Assembly (NCBI GenBank): GCA_022829145.1
Contig: CM040745.1
Span: forward strand, 28,402,406 to 28,466,405
From: Albula goreensis
Lineage: Eukaryota; Chordata; Actinopteri; Albuliformes; Albulidae
Direction: 5' to 3'
Length of the DNA: 64,000 nt
Below the pieces are notes generated by a model. The model did not search any database, was not told the origin of the DNA, and saw only the letters and a program-made list of their open reading frames with translations. Made by a program: the position numbers and the translations under genes. This document shows positions 33,001-44,842 of the stretch, one piece after another; the first letter of the stretch is position 1; every line of letters begins with the position of its first letter.

Positions 33001-35783
33001 AATTATTGGAAAATGTGAAATTTATATCAGATTGTTACATTTTGTTAGTCTTGTAGAAATAACTTTCCCTCTCCATTCTGCGCTCTCTCTCTGCCTCTCG
33101 TTTCCTCAGGTACCCAGTACGGCGAGCCTTGTGACCAGTAACACACCGACCACATTGACTGTAAACCCTGTTCTGCCTCTCACCAGCACAGCGGTCACTA
33201 GCCTTGGCTTCACAGGTATGTGGACATCACCCAGAGTGTTCAGGCCTCTCTGTGGTACTTCACCATCACTCACCCTTTAGCACCTGCCATGCTGAGGGCT
33301 TGCAGTTCAGTATCTGCTCTGTCTCTCCCCTGTGCTTTGGCAATTGCAGGGTGTGGAGGGAACTGCAGAAGACATTGTATTAATATTTGACTACTTGAAT
33401 CATGCAGCTAATTCATGGGATTTAGGATTAAGAGAAAGGATTAAGAAAGATTCCTCTAAACGTTGAAATGTTTAAAATTTAACAAAATAAATAAAGAATT
33501 AGGTTAAAAATTCCCCTCAGAATGTAATGGTGACACCTGGATTTTAGTGCCCAGTGTAGCCCACCTTAACCACTCCTGCTCATACATGCTGCTTTTGTGA
33601 GTTTGACTGAGTGGTGTTTGTTTGTTTAAGGCACGACCATTGGGGCTGTGACCACAAACACGGCGTCGGTCATCTCCACGACCCCCATGGTGACCCAGGC
33701 GGTCACCTCCCCATCCCTCAGCCCGTCCCCCACAGCGCTCCAGACGACGGGGGCGGAGCCTGCTGGGGGGCAGGAGACTGCTGTGGTGACACAGGCGCCC
33801 TCCTCGCTGGCCACCTCTCTGGGGGCGGGGCAGGTGATGGTGACGGCCCCGGGACTGTCGGCCGCCCTGCAGGGTGCACAGCTGCCCACCAGCGCCAGCC
33901 TGGCAGCCATGGCTGCAGCTGCTGGACTCAGCCCAGGGCTGATGGCCTCCTCACAGTTCACTCCGGGGTGAGACTCTGCGTGGACTACATTCCAGTATGC
34001 ATGACAGAAATCATTACACATGCACGTATATAGAGCGGTTCATATGAAATACCAAGATGTAGTACAAGTTGTGGAAATGTGCACTTTTACTACACAGTAG
34101 GTTGCATTCATTTTAGATGATCTGAGTTTCACTTATTGTCTAGTGTTATTTATTTACATCTTAAAACCTTCTTAGCGACTGCCTACACCTGCATTATATA
34201 TAAATGGATCAGGTGTCTCATCAAAATATTTTTTTGTGTGTTTATACCCTCATTATTTTTATTTTTCCACTGTGTGCTTTGTTATATTGATTTATTGCGG
34301 AAGAACAAATCCCTAAGCTTATTCTTTTCAAACTGCAGTGAAAATGAGTGGTGAATTATGCTGATTGTATGCCTATTCAGCATTCAGAACAGCAGGATGG
34401 TACCTATTTCCTGGCATTAATGATCAGTAAAATGTGAGCAAATCTATACTGCCTTTATGTGGGTGGGAAAATGTACAATTGCACATTTTTTAGTTATGCT
34501 TATTTTCTCAGGAGAACCTCTTGCAATTTCTGGGACTGGCCAGTGTTATAGCCACCAGTTTATTGAAGAACTTTCTTTTGGCTTGTAATAAAATTATGTT
34601 ATTGGCAGGGAAACCTGATCCAAGATCAGCTCTCTTACTCTGAGGTTGTTTGGGAATGCAGAGTGGTACAGCAGTGCCCTGTATGACTCTGTGTGTAACG
34701 GCCCTTGTGTGTGTCTGTGCAGTGGAGCCCTGCTGAGTCTGGCACCGGGGGGGCTGGGCAGTGCTCTGAGTCCAGCTCTGATGAGCAACAGCACCTTGGC
34801 CACCATTCAAGGTGTGTGGAGCGGCAAGTACCCTGTTTATTTTACTATCCTACACTCTTGTCACTGTACTGTACATCTGTGTTGACATTCTGTACCCCAG
34901 TAGCTTCAAAATTCAGTCCTAAAAGACTGCAGGTTTATGGTATGTTTCAGCAATTAAGTACTTATTTTAAGAGACTGACTGAGTAGAGAGCCCACCTACA
35001 TTTGCTCCTAATGCTGAAATTGACGGCATATTGAAAAGGAAACTATAAAAACTTGTACCTATGCACAGACTATGTTTGACTACCCCCATGCATACTTAAA
35101 TTGCCACACACCTGTATATTGCACCTGAAGCATTGTTCAGCTATCTGTGTTTGGGTTTATGACTCCCTGATTTTCTCACTGAACAAACACCTGCTTTTAC
35201 AGTGGTGGGTTACAGCTGTCAGTGAACCTCGTGTAACCTTGTGTAGATGACAGCATTTCTACAATGGATATTCACTGCACTGGCATATTTGCTATGCTCA
35301 AGGTTCCTCCACTAGCTCCATCTTCAGCTGGGGCTGAAGACCTTCTGCGTGGGATTTATTTTCCAGAATCACCGCACCTCATATCACCTCTGCATGGTTC
35401 TCAGACACTTTGATCCTGTGTCCTATGTGCCATTTACCCTCATGTTCATGGCCCATGTCCTTCTCTTCTCCTCTACAGCATTGGCGTCGAGCGGGACTCT
35501 TCCAATCACCCCTCTGGACGGCAGCGGGAACCTGCTGTTTGCCAGCACCAACGCAGGCAGCACCCCAAACTTGGTGACTGCTCCCCTCTTTCTGAACCCC
35601 CAGAACCTTTCCTTGCTGACCAGCAACCCAGTCAGCCTGGTGTCCGCAGCGGGAGCGGCTGGGGCGGGCGGGGCTCTCAACCTGCAGGTCACAACCTCCA
35701 CCCATGGTGAGGCCCACCAAAGCGTTGTAACCTCCGCGACTGCCCCAGCCACCACCATCACCACAGCCTCCAAGGCCCAGTGA
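13508..35783 (+). CDS. pou2f1: POU2F1 (Oct-1) transcription factor, 15 coding exons
   Basis: Exons 13508-13553, 24191-24256, 24383-24474, 27026-27121, 30222-30401, 30723-30852, 30958-31049, 31327-31500, 31662-31803, 32190-32335, 32665-32838, 33110-33215, 33631-33967, 34723-34811 and 35479-35783 join in frame to 724 residues (human about 743-766). The N-terminus MADGGAASQ and C-terminus TTASKAQ match vertebrate POU2F1. A Gln-rich activation region lies at about residues 90-235. The POU-specific domain is at about 266-340 and the POU homeodomain at about 366-427, with the recognition helix [16 protein letters not shown] Ser/Thr/Ala-rich C-terminal half follows. It is a nuclear factor that binds ATGCAAAT and activates snRNA, histone H2B and immune genes. 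Compared with human, the segment after exon 3 that reads VQLAGTSLQ in human has no visible exon here. All GT-AG junctions were checked for phase. Teleosts often keep two pou2f1 copies; which one this is cannot be told here. Confidence 0.96.
13566..14060 (+). repeat. three imperfect copies of a TTACATATTCAT module
   Basis: The module TTACATATTCAT begins at about 13569, 13803 and 14011, spaced about 235 and 208 bp. Each is followed, at differing distance, by a second block of the form GCATA(A/T)TTTATTAGTAATC (about 13652 and 13839; a shorter GCATATTTTGTC at about 14041). This looks like diverged tandem duplication just inside intron 1. Confidence 0.5.
14200..16150. repeat. cluster of AGCTAGCT / AACGTT palindromic motifs
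   Basis: Many short palindromes of the kind AGCTAGCTAACGTTAGC are scattered here, for example near 14249, 14273, 15044, 15188, 15920 and 16122. They are confined to the first 2.6 kb after pou2f1 exon 1 and fade beyond about 16.2 kb. Similar motifs are seen near 5' ends of genes in other fish; the function is unknown. Confidence 0.55.
18895..18990. promoter_or_regulatory. pou2f1: intronic block with two perfect palindromes
   Basis: GCATGAATATTCATGC (18913-18928) and AATCATTAATGATT (18949-18962) are both perfect palindromes only 20 bp apart. The first contains ATGAATATTCAT, which fits the dimeric Oct-factor MORE type of site; the second looks like paired homeodomain sites. The role as an enhancer is inferred. 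Confidence 0.4.
20200..20345. promoter_or_regulatory. pou2f1: enhancer-like intronic block with two octamers
   Basis: ATTTGCAT at 20269-20276 and ATGCAAAT at 20325-20332 lie in opposite orientation within a block rich in TAATTA and CTAATTAAT homeodomain-type motifs. This texture is typical of conserved non-coding elements, but conservation cannot be tested here. Confidence 0.35.
21130..21201. repeat. (TG)n microsatellite
   Basis: About 35 TG units, with TA interruptions near 21133, 21139 and 21161. The plus- and minus-strand ORFs of 60-133 codons across it are read-through of the repeat and not genes. Confidence 0.95.
21285..21520. promoter_or_regulatory. pou2f1: candidate conserved enhancer in pou2f1 intron 1
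   Basis: Dense transcription-factor-like words occur over about 230 bp: TATGCTAATGAG, TAAATATTTATG, an exact octamer ATTTGCAT (21429-21436), CAGCTGC pairs and CTTTGTTT. Composition differs from the flanking DNA, with few stop-rich simple repeats. It is a strong by-eye candidate for a conserved non-coding element. Confidence 0.4.
24475..27025 (+). other. pou2f1: pou2f1 intron 3
   Basis: Phase 0, CAG-GTAAAC donor and TTGTAG acceptor. In human an extra in-frame exon lies in the matching place (sequence beginning VQLAGTSLQ); no equivalent was found by reading. An octamer lies at 25930-25937 and an A12 run at about 26501-26512. Confidence 0.6.
27122..30221 (+). other. pou2f1: pou2f1 intron 4
   Basis: GTAAGT donor and TCTATAG acceptor, phase 0. 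An octamer lies at 29452-29459 and a (CT)n tract at 29997-30025. Three near-identical TACCCAGTGG units are repeated at about 29187-29228. No other gene is seen. Confidence 0.65.
29997..30025. repeat. (CT)n microsatellite
   Basis: About 14 CT units, followed by further CT-rich sequence to about 30050, about 200 bp before pou2f1 exon 5. Confidence 0.9.
31327..32838 (+). CDS. pou2f1: pou2f1 DNA-binding exons 8-11 (POU-specific, linker, homeodomain)
   Basis: Exon 8 (31327-31500) carries the start of the POU-specific domain ([16 protein letters not shown]). Exon 9 (31662-31803) holds the rest, with [13 protein letters not shown] and [18 protein letters not shown]. Exon 10 (32190-32335) codes for the flexible linker and the homeodomain start [14 protein letters not shown]. 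Exon 11 (32665-32838) codes for homeodomain helices 2 and 3 with [11 protein letters not shown], where Cys at homeodomain position 50 is typical of POU factors. The linker is the most diverged part relative to human, as expected. Confidence 0.97.
32839..35478 (+). other. pou2f1: pou2f1 introns 11-14 between C-terminal exons
   Basis: Introns 32839-33109, 33216-33630, 33968-34722 and 34812-35478 separate the transactivation exons. None shows an additional recognised exon or repeat. The frames read through exon 13 on the minus strand are shadows of its GC-rich coding sequence. Confidence 0.65.
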
Positions 35784-38353
35784 ACTCATGGCCACGCCCA
35801 TTTGAATCCTTGACCCCTCCCCCATCATTATTTAATCATTTTGCTGCCACCAAAAAGGAAAAAATAACACTGATAAAGAGGATTTATAGCCCTTCTGGTT
35901 TTTTTTTGTTCCCCTACCATTTCTTTTTTCTACCACTGCCCTTTTCTTCAGATTGGGCTATGGCTGGAGGTTTTTTGTGAGGTTATGTGTCTTTTTTTTC
36001 TTCTTTTTTTGTTTTCTTTGGGGGGTGTGGCAGAGTGCACCAGTCGTCATCACAGGAGACCAGGAGATGTTTCCACTGAAGCTGCTCAGCACGGTGTGCT
36101 GAGGCTGGGTTAGCTCACTCTCAACAGTGCAGTGCGCCGTGCAGTTCTGCCACATTGATTCTGACTATCCTAAGAAAATCCCCTTCCCTTTTTTTAATGC
36201 ATTTCTTTTTTTCTATTTCATTTTTCTTTCCTCTCCAGGACTGCCTCTTGAAACTAACTTAAATTATTCTAACCAAAAAAGTGCGATAAGACTTTTTATC
36301 AACTGATTTCTCTTTATTAATGAATTAATATTCACTCTATCACACAATTGTTTTTTATGGCTATTCTGTAGTTTTAGTGTCTGTGATTTTATTTTACTGA
36401 CAGGTCTGTTGTAGAGGCCATCACACTGTTTATATCAGACTTCTGACTGAAACAGCACAGAGGGTTTCTTCATGTGTGTTCTCTTCTGTTCTTGTCTTAA
36501 TTGCTGTATTTACAGACATGGACGTGCATTTTTTTGTCTTTGTTTTTAGCAGGTGACCGTTTGTGAACCTTCTCAGAGAGGTATCTAGCTTTAAGTTGGT
36601 TTAGCCCAGATAACAATTTATAAAGACGGTTAGAAGGCTTTAATATTTGTGATAACTGACTGAACCTATATTGCTGTAAGGAATCATGCAGCTGGGCTTG
36701 CTTTCTAATGTTGTCTGTCTGTCTCTGTGCGAAACACTGATTTTGCAGCCATTTGTATAATTTAATGTCTAGATATGGACTACACAGACTACACTGATCA
36801 AAATGACTTTAGTAATATTAAGAGCTTTAGGGGGCAAAAATGAGACTTTGGGGTCAGGAGGATCTTCTAGGTGGTATTTGGGGGGGGGGGGTAAGGGTTG
36901 GGTTGGTGGAGGGAGGAGGGGGTTCTCATCGGCAAGGATGCTTATAGCTTTAGCGAATGTGAAGACCTCAGTTTTTGTTGAGTTAGCAGTTGGTGGCTGG
37001 GAGTTCTCTGCACATTCTGTAAGTTGGCATTGTTTCTCTTAGGTGGGCCTGCCTCACTGCTGTGTTAGACAGAATGGGGGCCCTGGGCTTTGGGGTGGCT
37101 GCAGTGACATGATGTCAAGGCAATCAGAATAGTGTCGTTTCAGGAGTTACCTTTGAATTATATAGTGGTTGACCTTTGGGCTGTTTTGTACCATTTCCGT
37201 TTCGTGAAACTTCTCCTGTGCACAGTGTCTGTACCAAAAACTGGATAAGAGAACTGCGGTCTGCTTGCTTTGGAAAAATAATGTTAGGCAACTCATGACT
37301 CTGCTGTGCTTTATTTCAAAGTTCTTTTTATTATAGTGTCTTTTTTATATTTGCTTTACGTTCTACAGGCCTATAATCAGATATACCAAAAATCTTTAAG
37401 ACTATTGCTGTATATTATTACTGTAGCATAGCATAAATAATTTTCAGTTATTAATAGGGGCTTTCCTTTGAACAGAAGATGATAATGCAATATTTTGATG
37501 ATCCTTTCCAAAGACTGACTACATTTGATTTCCCTTGAGGTGAGGTAAAAATGACCCTCCTTGTTCTGCTCATAAATGTCTGTGTGTGTGTAGGGGTGGG
37601 GGAGGGGGGTAAAAAAGTAACCAAATAGATTTGGAGGAGAAATGGGTGTGTTTGGGGGTGGAGGAGTCACACCCCCAGTGATCACACCTTAGGAGGATGT
37701 CTGAAAAGCTTTAGTTTATCCGTTGGGATTTAAAGGTTTGAGTTGAGAAAAGAGCAGATTAATTGCAACAACTTTTTCCCTTTTTGTGATCATGAAATTA
37801 ATATATTTGTCTTCTTATTTTGAAAGATGCTTGGGGTGGGAAGCATTTTGGGGTTAGGGGTGTGATTGGGTGTTGTCTTTGATGTGTGCCTGGCTTTTTT
37901 TCTTTTCTTGTTTTGTTTATGCATGCCTTTTTTCCCCCCTTTTGCTTTTTCAAACGACAGATTTTGTTTTCCTAACATGTCTGTGTTTATGGCAGTAGGA
38001 ACTGTAGTGATGAATTGTAGTGGGGCTGTTTTTTTTCTACCTGTATTCAGCCATCTAATGAAGCTTGAACCAAAGTGTTATTCTCTCTAGCTGCTGTGCC
38101 AGTGTGCGTGTGTCTGTGACTGCACCTCAGACTGGCACCATTCCACACGCTACTGACTCTACTTACTTTACATGTGCTATATTTAAAAATTCCTCTTTTA
38201 CCTTATTTACAGTTATTGCTTTTATTCTTTCCCCTCTTGTTATTTTTTGTATTGTGCTTTCTGCGGGGGCTGTAACTGATACTTGCACCAAGGAAACGTG
38301 ACTTCTCTCAGGTCTGGAGACCAGGTAGTTGAGCCATCCAGAACTTTCAGACA

Positions 38354-38357
<4 letters not shown>

Positions 38358-38392
<35 letters not shown>
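38358..38392. repeat. poly(T) tract, 35 bases
   Basis: An uninterrupted run of 35 T lies in the presumed pou2f1 3'UTR. It could be the tail of a minus-strand retroposed sequence, since unique-looking sequence follows it, or a simple expansion. Length in the assembly may be unreliable. Confidence 0.9.
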
Positions 38393-38395
<3 letters not shown>

Positions 38396-38924
38396 CAGAA
38401 CCTGACCTGGTGCTCCAAGCCCTGGTTAGTAGTGATACTGAAAGCAGTCAAGCACCATTTTGTCTCAGCAGTAACAATACCAATACAATACCAATGTGTG
38501 GTACAAAGTATCAGTCCAACCCTGCAATCTCTCCTCACAGATCGCCTCTGTCCAGTGACAGAGGTTGGATGTACCTGATCGTTTAGTGCTGTTAGCCGCA
38601 GAAACACTCAAGAGATCAAATGCCCTCGTCCCACCAGTGTGACCTGGGCAGGCCTCGTACACTCTAGGAATTTTATTTTCAATTTTATCTTTGATTTGTC
38701 TTCAGTTTTTGTTTTATCATCATGTTACTTTAATTAAATACCTCAGCGGCACTTCTAAGCAAATAAGGTTCACTTTAAGCAAAACTAAACTACATTGTCT
38801 TAGTTCTAGACAGTAGTAGAACCATTGATTATTTGTGTGACTTTGCTGTGCATTTTTAAGGAAAATAAAACAAAAAAACAACAAAAAACATACGCTGTTT
38901 TTAGGAAATGATACTGATAAAATG

Positions 38925-38993
38925 CTACTACTACTACTATTACTACTACTACTACTACAACTACTACTGCTACTACTACAACTAGTACTACTA
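38925..38993. repeat. (CTA)n trinucleotide repeat
   Basis: About 22 CTA units with a few TTA, CAA and CTG interruptions. On the minus strand a chance ORF reads this as poly-Ser. Confidence 0.9.
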
Positions 38994-41719
38994 TGTTTTT
39001 GGGGTGATATCTGGTTAACAGTAGTGATTTTTTTTTTTTTTTTTGTGATCCTGCTTGCCAAAGCAGAAGCCTTTGTGTCTGCAGCGGGGCAGGTGTCTGT
39101 GTGGACTAACTGGGAGCAGGCTGGGGGTGACTGCGCTCAGGGCCCTGTAGCTGGCCCAGTGTGAGTTACTTCCTGCCACACAGGACTTGGAGTGAGCATT
39201 ATGCTGCTAGTTAGTCCTTATTGTGTTGGTCCAGGAAGTTACTGAAGTATATATCTTGGGAATTAAATCAGAAAATTGGGGAAAGGTGTTTTTTTTCTTC
39301 TTCTACTTTTATTTTATATAAATGTATACACATACGTAAATATTATTATTAGTAGTTTTTTTATTTCTGGACAAGTATGTTAGCAGTTAATGAATGTAGT
39401 GGTTTGTCATGCTTATTCACTAGAAAACAAAAAAAAATGCAAAACTTTAAACTTCCTTTTTTAACAAGAGCAATGCTAAATAATTTTGTCAAGACCAAAA
39501 AAATAATGCCCCAGCCCTCTCCCTGTGTGGGCGAGGCCTGTGGGTGGGTGGCGCTGTTGTCAGGCCCTTCCCCCTCAGCGGGTGAGATGAGGTTGCTCTG
39601 GTGCTCCTGTTGGACTCTCTGCTCCAATAGTTACCTGGGGAACAACTCTAAAGCACCTGATCTTAATACTACTTCTTTGCTTGTATTTCTCTTACTGGTA
39701 TTACTTCTGTGCATGACTTGCTTTTTTTAAAAATAAGTGGTTAACAATCATTTGAATTCTATTAATTTATGCCTTTATTGATTTATATGTCACATGAGGG
39801 AGCAAGATCACTGGCTTGTGTAATTTTATCACAGCTCTTCGAAACACGTCTTTTGTATCTTTAACTGATGTTCATGAAATGTAGTTCTAAATGTGCATAC
39901 ATACATGCACGCACTCACATATGTTTGATTTGGTACATATCAAGTGACAAAATGGCAGGTGTTTAAAAGTTGTGAATTTCAGCGTGTGTACATGTGTGTA
40001 TGTGGGGGACTGTGACCGCCAGTGTATGTTTTTGTGGGAGAAGTGAAGGTAAAACTTTTACATATAACTCCAGTGCGTATGTGAAGGGTGGTTCCTGGTA
40101 ATTGCTGACCGATTGCCAGAGAAAGCTGTTGTAATGGAATAAAGGAATTGCGTAAGGAGAGCACTTACAAGGAAACATTTTGTAGAGAAGAAGAAAAGAA
40201 GCTTTTCCTTCAGAAAAAAACACAGAGGAGGGAAAGGAGATGTCTGAAAATGAGTGTGAGGACTCAGTGGGAGCTCTGCCCTTGTCACTGTGATATGCAG
40301 TCGTAATGAAAACACAGGCTCCTATGGGAGGGACTTTGTTCTGCATTAATGGCGTAATGGTCACTCTGCCAGGTTAGGCTGACCTGAGCGTGAGTGTGTA
40401 AGCGGGGACGTGTCCTTTCACTCCTCTGTGTTTCCATGACTGTGTAGTGGGTTTGGTGCTGCAGGCTCGGGCACAGGCCGGCACCGAACTGCAGTTCAGC
40501 CGCCAGCCTCTGCCGTAGGAGAGCCAGAGGATGGGGAGGGTGGGGGTGGGTTTAAAGAGCTGTTGTATACCTCATTTCTGACTCGAGACTGAGTAAAACT
40601 TGCTTTAATCCTTCTAAAAGAAAAACAAAGATCCCGTCGGAGTAGCCCACTAGCGTCTGTTTTGTGTATACCTGTGAGTGTGTGGGGGCTCCAGGAGACA
40701 GCCTCAACATACACACTCACGAATGTCTGCTTTTAAAGGGAATGTTGCCATTCAGAATTTTTCTCCCTCCTCAGACCATGTAAAAAGCAAGAATATTTGT
40801 TCCCCCCCATGTCCTTGTTTTGACATTATTTTTGAGAAAAGACTCTACTGAGTATCTGACCCTTGATTTGTCCTCTGCATATTAAGAAACCATTTTAGGC
40901 ACAGAGAGCGCAGAAAGACTAACCCCCATCCCATTTTATTATGATTTTGGACAATCTTTTTGTGAGTGGCATCCCTGCTGATTCTGAATGTAGATTAGAG
41001 CGGTGCAAGTGCTGTCTCCCTGGGTCTCACACACCCTCAGGGAAAACCAAAGACTTGTCAATGATTGTATCTCTAAGTTCCGTCTCCAGTTCTGCCTCAC
41101 CCTCCGCTGTAAATCGAGAGAATACACTAGTAGCCGAGCAGGCTCACACCAAGGGGCTGTATTGCCAACTGTCCAATGGCATAGCGCACCCTCTGGCTGT
41201 CTGCGCATGTATGTGTATAGGCTGCTGTACTCTCAGGCGCTCTCCCCTGTCTGCAGGGAAAGCAGGTGCAGTGTGCATCAGTGTGAAGGTGGACGTGGAG
41301 CACCGATGCACCTGTGCTTCTGGCTCACCTGTGTGGAGGGTGTGTGGGTGTGGCCGCATGGGGACGGGAGGGACGCAGCGGGCTGCTCTGTCAGGCGATT
41401 TCTATTAACCCTTTGTGGGCTGGGTGATGTTTATTAATACACACTGAGGGAAGCCTGGGCGCATTGCCATCGCTCAGGATTCACTGTTTCTGTCTGTTGT
41501 CACTATGATCTCTTCCTCTGTCTCTTTCTCTGTCTCTCACTCTTATGGGTTTCGTTTGTTTTGTTTTTTTGTTTTTTTTTTTTTGTTCCGTTTCATGCGA
41601 CACTGTTAAACTGTGCGACTATGCATCGTATTCCTCAACCCTGTGTGGACTGAGTCTGTATGTCCTAGCATGTTGGTAAATGAATTTGACACTTTCTGTT
41701 TTTTCCTTTTTTCATTTTT

Positions 41720-41720
<1 letters not shown>

Positions 41721-41751
<31 letters not shown>
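41721..41751. repeat. poly(T) tract, 31 bases
   Basis: A run of 31 T follows other T-rich sequence from about 41567 and is followed at once by AG, so it mimics a very strong splice acceptor. No exon is supported there. Confidence 0.9.
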
Positions 41752-41753
<2 letters not shown>

Positions 41754-42171
41754 TCTAAGTGGGGGTTGTAGGATCTTACAAGCTCTATTCCAAAGCAAAA
41801 ATCCAAATATGAAACGTTCGCCTGACGCAGATACCAAAGATTACTCTCTAACCCGACAACCCGTGTATTAAGAGACAGAACCCAGCACTTGCATTAGTCC
41901 TAACCTCAGTAATTCCAAAGCGTAGATGTATATTTTGATATTTTTCTGGGATAATTAAGGAAAAAAGGTTTTGTGTCGTTTTAAACTACTTGTTTGTTTG
42001 GTGTATTGCTCTTTTTGTCATGGCATGGAGTTAAATACAAAACTGTCTTACTCTTGGTAGGTGAAAAATAGTATTTTTGTATGTTTTGGGTGTGTCAATG
42101 TATGTGATATCCGTTTCACTGCCCAGTTATCATGGTTTTAAAAACTGGTAAAAGAAAAAATGTAAAAAAAG

Positions 42172-42177
42172 AATAAA
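42172..42177 (+). promoter_or_regulatory. pou2f1: pou2f1 distal poly(A) signal AATAAA
   Basis: Canonical hexamer in an A-rich context, the last one before the downstream T-rich intergenic DNA. An ATTAAA at about 42707 is a weaker alternative. Confidence 0.5.
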
Positions 42178-42190
42178 ACCTGTACATATT

Positions 42191-43888
42191 ACTTTATCGT
42201 AGGTTTCAAAGGATGCGCATCTGTAAAGGTTCATTTCACCCACTGCAGTTTTGGCGAATGGAATGTGTCCCCTTCCTACTTTTATTAACTACTCAGCATC
42301 TGCACCAGTTTGGTTTTTTTATTTTTCCTTTTCTTCCTCTTCAAATCTCAGCTCTGTAGTTCTCAATGTTGTCATGGTGACACTGTAAGTGGCGGGTGTT
42401 TAGGCTACACTAGCTGTGAGGGGTACCCACTCATGCTATTGACCCATGTGTGGGTACCCCTCTCAAATTGTTGGCTCTCTTGGTTGCTATGGGGACACAT
42501 GTCCGTGATCTCTGCCTAAAGCGGCTACAACAAGGTGGCTTAGTTCTAACAGATTTTGTAGACATTTATGTGAATCAGTATATATGGTAGCTTTGTGTAG
42601 ATGCATTCATCTGCTGTATTTTTTGGTTTCTATTTTATTTTGTTTTTTTATATATATATATAAAGAATCTTACTGTAACTGTACAGTACTTTTTGTTGTA
42701 AACATCATTAAACCGTTTTCCAAGTGTTTTAACATTGTAATGAATTTCATTTCCTTTTGCTGGTTCCTAAACTTTTCTTGAGAATTTTTTCTCACAACAT
42801 TAGATAACTACAAGAACAAGCTATTTGGCCCATATTGTCACACACTTCTCACACACACAACTGTCAGCTGATGGTGTGTATGCATTCTAGTGAGTGTGTA
42901 TGTGTGACTTTTGTTATTTTACTGATAGTAATTGCCATATTAAGGCAATATTTATCATTAACCCTAATCCTTACCTCGGCTGGTCAAAAACATAATGCAT
43001 CCATCATTGTGCAATTCCCTCTGGATCCGGTGTTTAAACATTATAGGTTCCTCCAGAAATTATAATGATCAGTACATGCGATGAGGAAGAAATAAATGGC
43101 ACTTTACTTTCAGACTTTGACCAGCACTGCAGAGGGGGCAGGGCTATGGGGAAAGTGCAATTGTTTGTATTTATTTGAGTCCACAGAAGCTGAAATGCAG
43201 TGTTGCATTGAAATCAGGCAAAGTAGCATTTACATTTTATTTTGTAATCACAATACAAAAGTACAACTTGAAAATAAGCCTTAGGGAACCAGGGTTTTGT
43301 ATTATTTTCCAAAAGGAGGTTACCGTAATTATCTATAACCTGACTTAAATAATAGGTTAACTTACAGACATAAGTATGTATGTGTAAGTACATTTTTTAG
43401 ACTGATAACTGTATGGGCTCCAGGATTTTAAATTATTTTTTAAAAATTATTTGCCTATTTATAGCTTCTCGAACCTGTATAGAGTATATCCAATGTTTGA
43501 ATGCCATTGATGATAGATGAATGAAACCCAGGCTTATGTGTTACTACCAGTGTTAAAAGGTAGAATAAACCCTGAATCCTACTGTGATTACAGAAAATAA
43601 TTTTATATGAATCATCACTTATAAATTCAGTTATTCAAAATGCAACATGGCAGAGATATTTGTGCACATTTTCAAGCAAAGTAGATTATATTAAAATATT
43701 TTATAAATTGCTGTATTTGAAATCAAGAACAACTAGATAGAGATAAAATTTCTCTACTGCATTTGAGAAAAAAACTCAAGATTTTAGTAAATGTTTTCAT
43801 GTTTTTGTATAATACAATTATAACTTTCATATGAATGATATATAATATTAATTTAGATTATGATCTATCCATTTAGTTCAGTAGAACT
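42191..43888. other. intergenic DNA between convergent pou2f1 and cd247
   Basis: This 1.7-kb AT-rich gap lies between two 3' ends. A short (TA)n lies at 42651-42663 and inverted GGGTACCC words at about 42421-42460. No exon is recognised. Confidence 0.5.
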
Positions 43889-43894
43889 TTTATT
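43889..43894 (-). promoter_or_regulatory. cd247: candidate cd247 poly(A) signal
   Basis: TTTATT on the plus strand is AATAAA on the cd247 strand. It is the first canonical signal I find after the cd247 stop codon and would give a 3'UTR of about 0.9 kb. Confidence 0.4.
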
Positions 43895-44776
43895 TTGAAA
43901 TAAGTCCCCTTGCTGATATCTGCAGGATTCTCTCCATGAGGGGAAAGTCAACAGCTGTGCAAACAAAGGAAGTGGAGTGAGAATGGAGAGCTTCCTTGTT
44001 CTGTAACTTTTAAATGAAGATTCCAGGATCATTTATGATGATGTCCTGTGTAAATTGCTGCAAATGAAACATTCTGGAGCATTTTCTTTAAAAGAAAAAA
44101 GTAGCATGAGGCAATGCTAAATCGCTAATATGTCAATGGGACCCATGGGGCTAAAATGATGTCCCGCTAGACCCAGAGATTCTGAAATAAGGGACAAATT
44201 GGACAAGAATTTCTTCAGGCCAAATTAATCTTGACTCTTAAATAATTTCAATGCAAACTTTAGAACACACATCTAAAATTGTCCACAACATTTGACATAG
44301 CAATTGTCCAGCCATTGGTGATTAGATTTAAGTGTCAACTGTAACAGGAGCTAAACGGCCTAATGAAATAACAAATAAATGCTTCACCCTGACATAGAGG
44401 ACTAAAATATATAATCACAAGTTTTCTTTGCTGTTTTAGCATTTAACATCTGTGACCTGAAAAACAGAACAGAAACGAAAAAAGTACATTGAAATTTCAG
44501 TACTGGAAGGGGACTGTAAATTATGAGAAGTTAATCTGACATTATGTGTTGATACGACCATACATTTTTTTGATGCAGTGGTCCATGAATAGGGTTCATT
44601 GTGCTTACATTACAAAAATTGACCTCCAGCCCTCATATCTCTGCTGGGAATAAAAAAAATAACAATGTGGTTCAACACAGAGCAGAACAGCAAGCTGTTG
44701 ACTGCCGTGAGGGCAGGGAACAGGCTTTGTGCAGGAGAGAGAGTGGGAACACAAAGGACGTAGGTCTGGACGGTTC

Positions 44777-44842
44777 TTAGCGAGGTGGAAGTGGCTGCAT
44801 GTGCAGGGACTCGTAGGTGTCCTTGGTGCCTTTGTTCAGATC
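44777..44842 (-). CDS. cd247: cd247 last coding exon (ITAM3 second half and C-terminus)
   Basis: Codes DLNKGTKDTYESLHMQPLPPR and TAA, closely matching the end of mammalian CD3 zeta. The acceptor is CTCCCAG. The phase-0 start continues from VYQ of the preceding 33-bp exon. Confidence 0.96.
   Translation of the reverse strand, partial: DLNKGTKDTYESLHMQPLPPR

Larger units (their letters stand above)
35784..42190 (+). other. pou2f1: long pou2f1 3'UTR
   Basis: From the stop codon to a strong AATAAA at 42172-42177 no other gene is recognisable, and the strand bias (T- and TG-rich) is uniform, so this is read as a 3'UTR of about 6.4 kb. Human POU2F1 also has a very long 3'UTR. Earlier AATAAA signals at 38864-38869 and 40138-40143 could give shorter forms. 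Contained repeats are listed separately. ORFs here are low-complexity and chance. Confidence 0.55.

Noticed and set aside
38720-39061. Serine-rich minus-strand ORF
   Set aside because: It is the translation of the (CTA)n repeat and neighbouring A-rich sequence.
41680-41871. Poly(T)-AG followed by a frame ending TKDYSLTRQPVY as a novel exon
   Set aside because: The acceptor look comes from the T31 tract, there is no start or partner exon, and it lies within the pou2f1 3'UTR.
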